Below the pieces are notes generated by a model. The model was not told the origin of the DNA. It searched no databases and saw only the letters and a program-made list of their open reading frames with translations. The position numbers and the translations under genes are program-made. Source: JAWRCU01 sp033542235 (GTDB lineage: Bacteria; Pseudomonadota; Alphaproteobacteria; Rhizobiales; Rhizobiaceae). Taken from it: a stretch of DNA of 64,000 bases. The DNA is taken from assembly GCF_033542235.1 (NCBI RefSeq), contig NZ_JAWRCU010000003.1, positions 372,001-436,000 of the forward strand, given 5' to 3'. This document shows positions 45,396 through 53,178 of the stretch, in pieces. The first letter of the stretch is position 1; each line of letters begins with the position of its first letter.

Positions 45396-46670
45396 TCAAC
45401 TTGCCGAGCTATAGAGATCGGCCCGACTCGGCGGCAGCGGACTCGGGCCGCGTTTCCGCTTCGTCGCGACGGTCTGGAATATCTGTGCCGAGCCGCGCTC
45501 GAAACCGATCGAGCAGGCCGTCAGATAGAGCAGCCACAGCCGTGCTTTCGGCTCGCCGACCTCCGCGATCGCCTCGGGGAAGCGCGCCTTCAGCCGTTCG
45601 GCCCATATCAGGCAGGTTCGGGCATAGTGCTCGCGCAGGTTCTCGACGTCGTGCACATAGAAGCCATGCGTCTCGAGATTGCCGACCGTCATGGCGATCG
45701 TGTCGACCTCGCCGCCGGGGAAGATGTATTTGACAAGCGCCTGATATTCCGGGCCCTTGCGCAAGGTCTGCCGCCTGCTGCGCTTCGTGCGCCGCGTGAT
45801 CGCATGATGGAGATAGATTCCGTCAGGCTTCAGCAGACGTTTGACCGCGCCGAAATAGGCGTCGTGATTGGCAATGCCGATATGCTCGAACATGCCGATC
45901 GACGAGATCTTGTCGAAGCTGCCGTCGAGCTCCGTGTAGGATTTGATGTCGATCGTGATGCGGCCATCGAGCCCCTCGGCGCGAATGCGCTCGCGCGCAA
46001 GCTTCGTCTGCTCTTCCGAGAGCGACACGCCATGGCCGATGATGCCGTAGTTCCTGGCCGCGTAGATCAGCATTGCGCCCCAGCCGCAGCCTATGTCGAG
46101 AAGGGTCTCGCCGGGCTTCAGCCTCAGCTTGCGGCAGATATGCTCGAGCTTGTCGGCCTGCGCCTGGTCGATGCCGTTGGCGAAATCGGTGAAATAGCCG
46201 CAGCTGTAGACCATGCGCTCGTCGAGGAAGAGCCGGTAGAAATCGTTCGAGATGTCGTAATGGTGCTCGATTGCCACTTTGCTCGAGCCGCTGACGAAGG
46301 GATTGTCTCCCGCAAGCTCGTCCACAGCGCTGGCCCTTCGCGCAAAGACAAGTGCCGGCAGATCTCGCGCCAGCTGCAGTTTGGGCAATGCCCGCAGCTT
46401 GGACTTCAGCTTGCCTTCGGGACGCAGCGCCACGATGTCGAACAGCGATCCGTCCTCGACGTCGATTGCCCGTGAAACCCAGAGATCGGCGATCGTCGTG
46501 AATTTCGGTCGCCGCAGCAGCCGTCGCAGCGCGTCGCTGTCGTTGATCCTGAGCAGCGGCCCGTCCGGCGGACCGATGCGCTCGCCATTCCAGAGGCCGA
46601 CCGCGAAGCCGGGCTTCACCGTCTCGACGAGAGCGCGGACGATCCTTGCTGCCCGTTCCGCGGCGTCCAT
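45396..46670 (-). CDS. cfa: Cyclopropane-fatty-acyl-phospholipid synthase
   Basis: SAM-dependent enzyme that adds a methylene bridge to unsaturated acyl chains of membrane lipids, a stationary-phase and acid-stress response. 424 residues. The SAM motif is LLDIGCGWGAMLIYAARNYG, with the CFA-specific SLSEEQTKLARERI, SIGMFEHIG and the FPGGEVDTI loop. ATG 46670 has GAGGGG upstream; the frame to 46703 is not needed. A second CFA-like paralog is common in this group. Confidence 0.95.
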   Translation of the reverse strand: MDAAERAARIVRALVETVKPGFAVGLWNGERIGPPDGPLLRINDSDALRRLLRRPKFTTIADLWVSRAIDVEDGSLFDIVALRPEGKLKSKLRALPKLQLARDLPALVFARRASAVDELAGDNPFVSGSSKVAIEHHYDISNDFYRLFLDERMVYSCGYFTDFANGIDQAQADKLEHICRKLRLKPGETLLDIGCGWGAMLIYAARNYGIIGHGVSLSEEQTKLARERIRAEGLDGRITIDIKSYTELDGSFDKISSIGMFEHIGIANHDAYFGAVKRLLKPDGIYLHHAITRRTKRSRRQTLRKGPEYQALVKYIFPGGEVDTIAMTVGNLETHGFYVHDVENLREHYARTCLIWAERLKARFPEAIAEVGEPKARLWLLYLTACSIGFERGSAQIFQTVATKRKRGPSPLPPSRADLYSSAS

Positions 46671-46754
46671 AGGCACCCCTCGCGTTGTGCGGCCACAACC
46701 CACAATAGCCGCCGAAAGGGCACACGCAAGCTAGTTGAACAGCCTTTGTGACTT

Positions 46755-46770
46755 TTCTGCACTTGCAGAA
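46755..46770. promoter_or_regulatory. Short palindrome between cfa and the mini-ORF
   Basis: TTCTGC-ACTT-GCAGAA has perfect 6-base arms and lies between the divergent cfa and mini-ORF starts, 58 bases before the latter. It may be an operator or a small RNA hairpin. Confidence 0.35.
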
Positions 46771-46827
46771 ACGGCCGAGGCACCCCAAGTTCCGAACGTG
46801 TTCAACAAATCGAAAGGAGGTGATCCA

Positions 46828-46899
46828 ATGTCGAGTGATTTCGTTTTCCGTAGCGTGGTCCCGGCGGATTGCCTCAGTGGGGAGCAGCCTCTCTTCTGA
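46828..46899 (+). CDS. Mini-ORF (23 codons) with near-ideal Shine-Dalgarno sequence
   Basis: ATG 46828 to TGA 46899 encodes 23 residues beginning MSSDFVFRSVVPAD and ending GEQPLF. It is preceded by AAGGAGGTGATCC (46814-46826), which pairs with essentially the whole 3' end of 16S rRNA, seven bases before the ATG. Such a strong site on so short a frame, followed by a hairpin terminator 65 bases later, suggests a translated leader or stand-alone small protein. No family was recognised. It is too short for routine gene calling. Confidence 0.6.
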   Translation: MSSDFVFRSVVPADCLSGEQPLF

Positions 46900-46963
46900 T
46901 CGCATGACGCGCAGTCCCTGACCCAAGGGTCATGGCGGCGGGCGCGCCCACGGACGAAACACG

Positions 46964-46989
46964 GGCCGCTGCTCGAGAGAGCAGCGGCC
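46964..46989 (+). terminator. Rho-independent terminator after the mini-ORF
   Basis: GGCCGCTGCTC and GAGCAGCGGCC form a perfect 11-bp stem closed by the stable GAGA tetraloop (GNRA type), followed by TTTGCTTTC. It lies between the mini-ORF and the HAD hydrolase gene, so it either ends a small transcript or attenuates read-through into the hydrolase. Confidence 0.85.
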
Positions 46990-47131
46990 TTTGCTTTCAG
47001 GCCTTTGCTGCCCGACCGGCTCGAGACAAAGGCGGTGGATTGTCGCGTCGCCCTTCCCAGGCCGGCATTGAACATCTAGGTTCTGCCCGCCTATTCCATT
47101 CCTTCCTCATCGCATCCATCAAGGTAGCCTC

Positions 47132-47803
47132 ATGTTCCCAGGCAGAAAATTCGCAGCCTTCCTGTTCGACATGGACGGAACCTTGCTCAACTCGATAGCC
47201 GCGGCGGAACGGGTCTGGGCCGCCTGGGCCATGCGGCACGGCCTCGACGTGGCGAGTTTCCTGCCGACGATACACGGCATGCGGGCGATCGAGACGATCA
47301 CCCGCCTGGCGTTGCCGGGCGTCGATCCAATCCGCGAAGCTAAGGAACTTGCTGCGGCCGAAATTGCGGATGTCGAGGGCGTGGTCCCGATCGCCGGCGT
47401 GACGGATTTCCTGGCGTCGCTGCCGGCCAAACGCTGGGCGATCGTCACTTCCTCGCCACGCGAGCTCGCCCTGAAGCGCATGGCGGTCGCCGGCATTCCG
47501 ATGCCCCACATCCTCGTCACCGGGGAAGACGTGACACGGGGCAAGCCCGCCCCGGATTGCTTCCTGCTTGCCGCTGAGCGGCTCGGCGTCGATGCGAGCG
47601 ATTGCCTGGCTTTCGAGGATGCTCCGGCAGGCATCGCGGCGGCGAGCGCCTCGGGCGCGGAAGTGGTCGTCATCACCGCCACGCATCAGCATCCGCTCGA
47701 AACGCCGCACGCCGCGATCGCAAGCTATGAAGAGGTCCGGGCAATCGCCCGGGAGGACAGCTGGATCGGGTTCGAGCCGATGCTGCTGGCCGAGGCGGGC
47801 TAG
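47132..47803 (+). CDS. HAD-superfamily hydrolase (phosphatase)
   Basis: Subfamily IA HAD phosphatase of 223 residues. FLFDMDGTLLNS carries the nucleophile aspartate and the general acid, VTSSP is motif II, GKPAPDC holds the motif III lysine, and FEDAPAG is motif IV. The segment before the cap resembles sugar- or polyol-phosphate phosphatases (YfbT/GS-like), so the substrate is probably a small phosphosugar. It follows the mini-ORF and terminator. Confidence 0.92.
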   Translation: MFPGRKFAAFLFDMDGTLLNSIAAAERVWAAWAMRHGLDVASFLPTIHGMRAIETITRLALPGVDPIREAKELAAAEIADVEGVVPIAGVTDFLASLPAKRWAIVTSSPRELALKRMAVAGIPMPHILVTGEDVTRGKPAPDCFLLAAERLGVDASDCLAFEDAPAGIAAASASGAEVVVITATHQHPLETPHAAIASYEEVRAIAREDSWIGFEPMLLAEAG

Positions 47804-47910
47804 ACGGTTCTGCTTTTGGGTCGATGCGGCCTTTCACCGTTGCCCTCTGAAACGGGGAGGCAGATGGCTAGCATTGCGGTTGATACCGACGATGATAGTT
47901 TTTTTACCGT

Positions 47911-48089
47911 CGGCGCTACCCCTCATCGCCCTGCCGGGCACTTCTCCCCGTAAACGGGGAGAAGGACGCCGGCCGTTTTTTGAAGGCGCCCGTTCTGCAT
48001 CGTCGGCGATTGGCGAAATCAAAGCGGCAGTCCTCCTTCTCCCCGTTCACGGGGAGAAGATGCCGGCAGGCAGATGAGGGGCAGCGCCA
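47911..48089. repeat. Long inverted repeat with internal hairpins, no gene
   Basis: Arms at about 47911-47964 and 48036-48089 are largely reverse complements (GGCGCTACCCCTCATC... against GATGAGGGGCAGCGCC), and each arm contains its own perfect hairpin (CTTCTCCCCGT and ACGGGGAGAAG, at 47941-47964 and 48036-48059). The region between the HAD gene and the M81 peptidase gene (47804-48227) has no other recognisable feature. Confidence 0.8.
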
Positions 48090-48227
48090 ACGGCCAAACC
48101 TTAAGCGGCAGGCAATTTCTTTCCCAAAGGTCCAGCGGCCTTGCGGCATGACGCTTGCGTCAGTTCAAGAGCAGAACGCTCCAAACCTCCGCCGCGCTTC
48201 CAAGCGGCGCCGCGGCCGCGCCCCCCT

Positions 48228-49733
48228 CTATGCATTCCCTCCCGGCTGGGACGAATGTGGCCGCCAGTCCTCGAACCTCTCCAGCGGGTAGATCGGCCTC
48301 GGCAGCCGCCGCCATGGCAGCGTGAAGACGTCCGACTGGCCGGGCCCGCGCGTATCGGCGCGGATGATTTCGGAGGTGATGGGCGCAAAGAACTGGAAGT
48401 TGGACGCGGTCTTGAGCACGGCCATCTTGTAGCCGGTCGGGTCTACTCCCATCGCCTCATAGGCGCTCGGCAAATTGCCGGCTACGCCGCGGAATTCCGT
48501 GATGAGCATCGTCACGGGCCCGACCTCGAAGATGACGGCCCGTCCGAAATCCACTTCGCTCTGATGATTGTAGTCGAGCTTGACGACACCGCCCCCGACC
48601 TTCTTCACCGTGCCCGTGACCACGAGAGGCTGGAAGAAGGCCGTCGCCGCATCGCCGCCCAGCGGCAGGGTGACCACGGCACCCTCGCCCGCCTCGGCAA
48701 GCGCCTTGGCTGTCGTTGGAGAGATCATCGGCACAAGGGCCTTGCCCTTGATCCCAAGCCGCAGCATCGCCTCGAGAATGACATTGCTGTCGCCGGCAGC
48801 GCCGCCGAACACGGTGTCGCCTGTGTCGCTGATGACAACCACACCGCGCTGCGCCGCGTCGGCGCGACGTACGGCCTCGTCGACGGAAACGGCCTCGCGA
48901 AGCTGGAACTCGTCACGCAGCGACCAGCATAGATCGGCGAGCTCGTCGGCAAGCGTCTCGGCGAGGACCTGATCGCCATCGGTGACCACGACCGTCGACC
49001 AGCCGCCCTCGGCGACATCCAGCCACGGCTGCATCGGATAGTTTGACGCCTGCAGAACGCGCGGGTCCTTCTCCATTTCGCGCGCCCGGTCGAACCAGCG
49101 TTTCATCGGCCCGTGCGAGGTCAGGAACTGCTCCTGATGCGAGACGAGCGGGATCTTGCGCCAGGCCATGACCGGCCTGAGCTTCTCGCTGATGATGCGC
49201 AGCAGAAGCTCCGTGCCGATCACGCCGGTGTCGAAGGTATCGTGCGGTTGCGTGCGATGCCCGACGATCGCGTCGCAATTCTCCACCATCTTACGGGTGA
49301 CGTTGGCGTGATGGTCGAGCCCGAGCACGATCGGGATGTCCCTGCCGAGCAGGGAACGGCAGAGCGCCACCTGCTCGCCCTCGACATCGTCGATGCCCTC
49401 GGCCGAGCACGCGCCGTGAAGCTGCAGCGCAAGGCCATCGATCCTGCCCGCTGCAGCCAACCCATCCCTGATCTTCTGCTGGAAAAAGTCGAAAGCTTCG
49501 CGCGTTATGCGCCCGCCAGCCACCGCGAAGGCGCGGATGATCGGTACGGACTCCACCTCAAGCCCGCTATCCGATACCGCCTGGAGGTGACCGCCGATCT
49601 GTCCATAGTTGCGCAGCTTTTCAAAGATCTCGGCGCCTTCGAAAATGCCGAATGAGCGGTAGTCATTCAGCGTGGTCGGCACCGGATTGAAATCGTTGGT
49701 CTCTTGCGCGATATGTATAAGGGCGATACGCAC
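48228..49733 (-). CDS. M81-family metallopeptidase (MlrC-like), first copy
   Basis: 501 residues, normal for the microcystinase C/M81 family: an N-terminal DUF1485 domain starting RIALIHIAQETNDFNPV, with the metal-binding segments LQLHGA, LGLDHHANVT and GHRTQPHDTFD, then a C-terminal domain from about residue 310 (VVVISDTGDTVFGGAAGDSN). MlrC hydrolyses the peptide bond next to an unusual amino acid in microcystin breakdown, but most relatives sit in other catabolic clusters, so a different peptide-like substrate is likely. It reads toward the HAD gene; an AT-rich gap lies upstream. Confidence 0.9.
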   Translation of the reverse strand: MRIALIHIAQETNDFNPVPTTLNDYRSFGIFEGAEIFEKLRNYGQIGGHLQAVSDSGLEVESVPIIRAFAVAGGRITREAFDFFQQKIRDGLAAAGRIDGLALQLHGACSAEGIDDVEGEQVALCRSLLGRDIPIVLGLDHHANVTRKMVENCDAIVGHRTQPHDTFDTGVIGTELLLRIISEKLRPVMAWRKIPLVSHQEQFLTSHGPMKRWFDRAREMEKDPRVLQASNYPMQPWLDVAEGGWSTVVVTDGDQVLAETLADELADLCWSLRDEFQLREAVSVDEAVRRADAAQRGVVVISDTGDTVFGGAAGDSNVILEAMLRLGIKGKALVPMISPTTAKALAEAGEGAVVTLPLGGDAATAFFQPLVVTGTVKKVGGGVVKLDYNHQSEVDFGRAVIFEVGPVTMLITEFRGVAGNLPSAYEAMGVDPTGYKMAVLKTASNFQFFAPITSEIIRADTRGPGQSDVFTLPWRRLPRPIYPLERFEDWRPHSSQPGGNA

Positions 49734-49759
49734 GTAGTTCTCCGGTTTATCCTTATTCT

Positions 49760-49845
49760 TCGGGCGAATTGTTATAATGAAATATTTATATCTATATTTA
49801 TTTGCATTGGCGAATTTACTATCATAATACTCCGCAATATTCCAG
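49760..49845. promoter_or_regulatory. AT-rich promoter region upstream of the first M81 gene
   Basis: This stretch is strikingly A+T rich against the GC-rich background, with many T-A steps and the inverted pair AAATAT (49780-49785) and ATATTT (49794-49799). It fits a promoter controlled by an AT-binding silencer such as MucR/Ros or by one of the nearby IclR proteins. Confidence 0.45.
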
Positions 49846-49915
49846 GACGCTATTGAGCCCTCAACCGCGTGTCAAGAAGACGAAGTTCCATCTGAAGAAA
49901 CAACGCGCGGGCAGC

Positions 49916-50719
49916 TCAAGCATTCATATGAGCGGACGCCGGCGGCGCTCTTTGAATGCAGAATGAAATGCGCGATGCGGCGTCTTTCAGCGCTTCTGCC
50001 GCCTCGGTGGTCATTGATGGCCGCATGCGGTTTTCCGGGGCCGACAGGCTCATCGCCGCGACCGGGTAGCCCGTGCCGTCCAGGATCGGCACGCCGATGC
50101 ACATCAGGCCGTCCTCGTTCTCGCCGATCTCGATGGCATAACCGCGCCGACGGATATCGTCGACCTGCCGGCGAAAGCTGCGGCCATCGGTCAAGGTCTT
50201 GAGGGTCATGGCCGGCAGCTCGCTCTCGCAGATCGGGTCCACCGCCTCCTTAGGGAGATAGGCCGCCATCGCCTTGCCCAGCGATGTCGAATGCACGGGG
50301 TGGCGATGCCCAACCTTTGCCTGCATGCGCACTGGCCGGCCAGTACCGAGGATATCGATATAGACGACCTCACTCTCGGAAAGGACGGCGAGATTGACGG
50401 TCTCGTGAAAGGTCTCGGCCAGCTTCTGCATCTCGGGCCGGGCAACGTCGCGCAAGCCCTGCAGGCTTCGATCTACCCGCGCCAGGTCACGGAAGCGAGG
50501 CCCGGCGCTGTAGCGGTCGCGCTGCACATCATGATAGAGGAACGACGCAGCAGAAAGGGTCTGCAGGTAGCGGAAGACCGTGGTCTTCGGCAGCTTCAAT
50601 TCCTGCACGGTCTCGGTGAGCGTCACATCCCGCCCCTGCCGTGTCACATATTCGAGGACCTGCAAGGCCTTCACCACGGGCTGAACAAGATAGTCGTCGC
50701 CAACCTTTCGCATCGGCAT
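49916..50719 (-). CDS. IclR-family transcriptional regulator
   Basis: 267 residues. Winged helix at residues 10-65 (VVKALQVLEYVTRQGRDVTLTETVQELKLPKTTVFRYLQTL), effector domain after residue 80 (TVNLAVLSESEVVYIDIL, HPVHSTSLGKAMAAYLP, RGYAIEIGENEDG). The ATG at 50719 follows AAGGAAAGG. It separates the M81 gene from the D-serine-dehydratase-like gene on the same strand. Confidence 0.92.
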   Translation of the reverse strand: MPMRKVGDDYLVQPVVKALQVLEYVTRQGRDVTLTETVQELKLPKTTVFRYLQTLSAASFLYHDVQRDRYSAGPRFRDLARVDRSLQGLRDVARPEMQKLAETFHETVNLAVLSESEVVYIDILGTGRPVRMQAKVGHRHPVHSTSLGKAMAAYLPKEAVDPICESELPAMTLKTLTDGRSFRRQVDDIRRRGYAIEIGENEDGLMCIGVPILDGTGYPVAAMSLSAPENRMRPSMTTEAAEALKDAASRISFCIQRAPPASAHMNA

Positions 50720-50801
50720 GCCTTTCCTTGTCACGATCGCGCCCGCCGCCGATGCGGCCGCGCGATTCCCCGATTCACTTCCCCCTCACTGTCGCAGCCG
50801 C

Positions 50802-52106
50802 CTAGAAATACGTTTTCAAGGCTCCCGTTACGCGATACGCCTCATCGACCAGAAACAGCAGCGACCACCTGTCGAAGGTCGTGCAGGGATGGCCGATGCC
50901 AAAGCCGACGAGATCGCCGAATTCGAGCGGGCTGTCGGGCGGCAGCACCATGTGACAGTGCTGGTCGTTGAGCGCCACGACCTCGTGTCCCGCCGGCATG
51001 GGCTGCGGCTTTTCCATCCCTGATCCCGGCCTGTACCAGCCAAGTGGCACCGGCAGCCCGGCATCGAAGCCGACATCGCGCTTGCCCATGGTCAGCATCG
51101 CCCGCCCGCGCTCCGGCCGCGATTGAACCGAGGCCCAGACTTCGAGGGCGGGCTTCAATCCGCCGGCGGGCAAGTTGAGCGTCGTCTCTGCCTGGATGCG
51201 CTCGAAGGCCTTGGCGTACCCAATGGAATCATGTGTCAGGTAACAACCCGAGCGCAGCACTCGCAGCACCGGTCCTGAGAAGGACACCCGATCGAAGCGT
51301 TCGCCGACACGATCGAAGAAGGCCGAACCGCCGGCGCTGATGACCACCGGCGAACCTGCAGGGAAGAGGCCCTCCTCGATCGCGATGCGGGCAAGCTCGG
51401 CAACATCGTCGATAAGGCCGTCGGCCGCCTGCGGCGTCGGCAACACGCCTTCGAAGCATTCGAACCCTGCCAGCCTCAGGCCCGGCGTTTCGGCGACACG
51501 CTCGGCGAGCGCCAGCGCGCCGGCCCGGCTGCGGGTCCCTGTGCGGCCGCCCTCGAAGCCGATCTCGACCAGAATGCGCAGCGGATTGGCGGACGGCGGC
51601 GGGTTGCGCCGGGCGGCTTCCGCAAGGAAGGCCAAACCCGCTTCGCTGTCGGCAAGACAGTAGAGCTCGAATGCCTCGTCCTCACGCAGCGCGCGCATGC
51701 AGGCATCGACGGCAAGCCGCCCGACCGGCTGATTGGCGAACAGCACACGCTTCACGCCGTATCGCCGGCAGACCTGCATCTGCTGGACCGTTGCAACCGT
51801 GATGGCCCAAGCGCCATCGGCGATCTGCAGGTCGAACAGCCGCGGCGACATGGTGGTCTTGCCATGCGGCGCGATCAAGAGCCCGTTGGCGGCGGTGAAG
51901 TCGCGCATCCACGCGCTGTTGGCCAGTAGCACCTGCTCGCGGATGACGGCAGCCGGCATCGGAATATCGCCGTCGAGCAGGCTCCACCCCTGCTTGCCGA
52001 CATCGCCGATCCGCATCGAAGAAACTCCGAACGGCAAGCCCTTGGTCAGCGAATCGAGCCGCTCAGCGTCGAGGGCCGCCATATCGAGGCGTGGAATCAA
52101 AGTCAT
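50802..52106 (-). CDS. D-serine dehydratase-like (DSD1/D-threonine aldolase-type) PLP enzyme
   Basis: 434 residues. The alanine-racemase-type barrel starts near residue 60; IAPHGKTTMSPRLFDLQ holds the PLP lysine. The C-terminal D-serine dehydratase-like domain has NDQHCHMVL, with histidine and cysteine as zinc ligands, and FGDLVGFGIGHPC. The enzyme is therefore likely a zinc- and PLP-dependent deaminase or aldolase for a D-3-hydroxy amino acid. ATG 52106 begins the protein proper. It is divergent from the second IclR gene and may handle an amino acid released by the M81 peptidases. Confidence 0.87.
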   Translation of the reverse strand: MTLIPRLDMAALDAERLDSLTKGLPFGVSSMRIGDVGKQGWSLLDGDIPMPAAVIREQVLLANSAWMRDFTAANGLLIAPHGKTTMSPRLFDLQIADGAWAITVATVQQMQVCRRYGVKRVLFANQPVGRLAVDACMRALREDEAFELYCLADSEAGLAFLAEAARRNPPPSANPLRILVEIGFEGGRTGTRSRAGALALAERVAETPGLRLAGFECFEGVLPTPQAADGLIDDVAELARIAIEEGLFPAGSPVVISAGGSAFFDRVGERFDRVSFSGPVLRVLRSGCYLTHDSIGYAKAFERIQAETTLNLPAGGLKPALEVWASVQSRPERGRAMLTMGKRDVGFDAGLPVPLGWYRPGSGMEKPQPMPAGHEVVALNDQHCHMVLPPDSPLEFGDLVGFGIGHPCTTFDRWSLLFLVDEAYRVTGALKTYF

Positions 52107-52315
52107 GAGTTGGGGTCCCCTCCCCGATTGTTTCGCAGGCTGTCGGGCGTAATCCATATTGTAGGATGGCACCCTACCAATGCCCGGAAATTAACGAGCA
52201 TGATCGCAACTTTGTCAATCGCAGATCACGCGAACCAGATAAAATTTGGGCGAAATCTCTTGCATTTTGCGCGTTATCAGATTTCAGTGTCGCATCAGAA
52301 ACACAACTTCCCATT

Positions 52316-52332
52316 GTTCCATATTATAGAAC
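52316..52332. promoter_or_regulatory. IclR-type palindrome between divergent genes
   Basis: GTTCCATATTATAGAAC, arms GTTC-N9-GAAC with further inner symmetry, ends ten bases before the IclR start at 52343 and also lies upstream of the divergent dehydratase gene. Length, AT-rich centre and position suit binding by the adjacent IclR protein. The surrounding 52200-52340 stretch is also AT-rich. Confidence 0.5.
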
Positions 52333-52342
52333 ACACCCGAGA

Positions 52343-53170
52343 ATGAAGAGACCCGCAGCGGCTCACGGACAACGAAAACCCGACCCGGTTCCGGAGGCCC
52401 GCATCCAATCGATCGGCCGTGCGAAGGCGCTGCTGGACACGATGGCGCATGGCGGGTGGGTATCGCTGCGCGTGCTTGCGACGCAGACGGGTCTGGCCAA
52501 GACCACGGCCTTCAACCTGGTCAGCGCGCTGGTAGATGTCGGCCTCGCCGAGCATGACGGCGCGGCCGGGAACTATCGGCTGAGCCTGCAGCACATCGTC
52601 TACGGCAAGGCCGTGGAGCGGCGCCTCGACGTCGCGGCGATTGCCAGGCTGCATCTCATGCGCCTTTGCGTGACGACCTCCGAGACCGTCAATCTCGCCA
52701 TACCCGGCCCCACCGATGCGGTGATCGTGGAGAGCCTGGAGGGCAGCCAGTCGCTTCGCGTCACCTCCTATTCCGGCACGCGCGCATCCTATCATTCGAC
52801 CGCCTGCGGACGGGCGCTGCTCGCCCATCAGCCGATCGAATTCCGCAACGCCATCTACAGCCTTGGGCCGCTGCTGCCTGCGACGCATCGCACGGTGACG
52901 GATCCGCAATCGCTCGAGATGGTGCTGCAACAGTGCCGCGAGATCGGGTGGACGACCGAATACGAAGAGAATGAGATCGGCGGTGCCTGCGTCGCCGCGC
53001 CGATCTTCGGCCTCAACGGTGAAGCGGTCGCCTCGGTGAGCATAGCGGGGCCGTCTGCACGGTTCGATCCCGAAGCCATGGCGAGGCTGGGCAAGCTGCT
53101 CGTCGCGAACCTCGCCCTCGTCACCAAAGACCTCAAACTGGCTGCTGGTGCCATCCCGGGAGCACGATAG
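52343..53170 (+). CDS. IclR-family transcriptional regulator
   Basis: 275 residues: winged helix in residues 20-75 (IGRAKALLDTMAHGGWVSLRVLATQTGLAKTTAFNLVSALVDVGL), effector domain later (ETVNLAIPGPTDAVIVESL, ASYHSTACGRALLAHQP, IGWTTEYEENEIGGACVAAPI). The open frame reaches back to 52166 through AT-rich promoter sequence; ATG 52343 is the sensible start. It is eight bases upstream of the second M81 gene and probably regulates the whole plus-strand operon. Confidence 0.92.
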   Translation: MKRPAAAHGQRKPDPVPEARIQSIGRAKALLDTMAHGGWVSLRVLATQTGLAKTTAFNLVSALVDVGLAEHDGAAGNYRLSLQHIVYGKAVERRLDVAAIARLHLMRLCVTTSETVNLAIPGPTDAVIVESLEGSQSLRVTSYSGTRASYHSTACGRALLAHQPIEFRNAIYSLGPLLPATHRTVTDPQSLEMVLQQCREIGWTTEYEENEIGGACVAAPIFGLNGEAVASVSIAGPSARFDPEAMARLGKLLVANLALVTKDLKLAAGAIPGAR

Positions 53171-53178
53171 GCGAAGCA

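Noticed and set aside
45162..46475. 437-codon plus-strand open frame over cfa
   Set aside because: Antisense to cfa, and the first part is intergenic; no domain.
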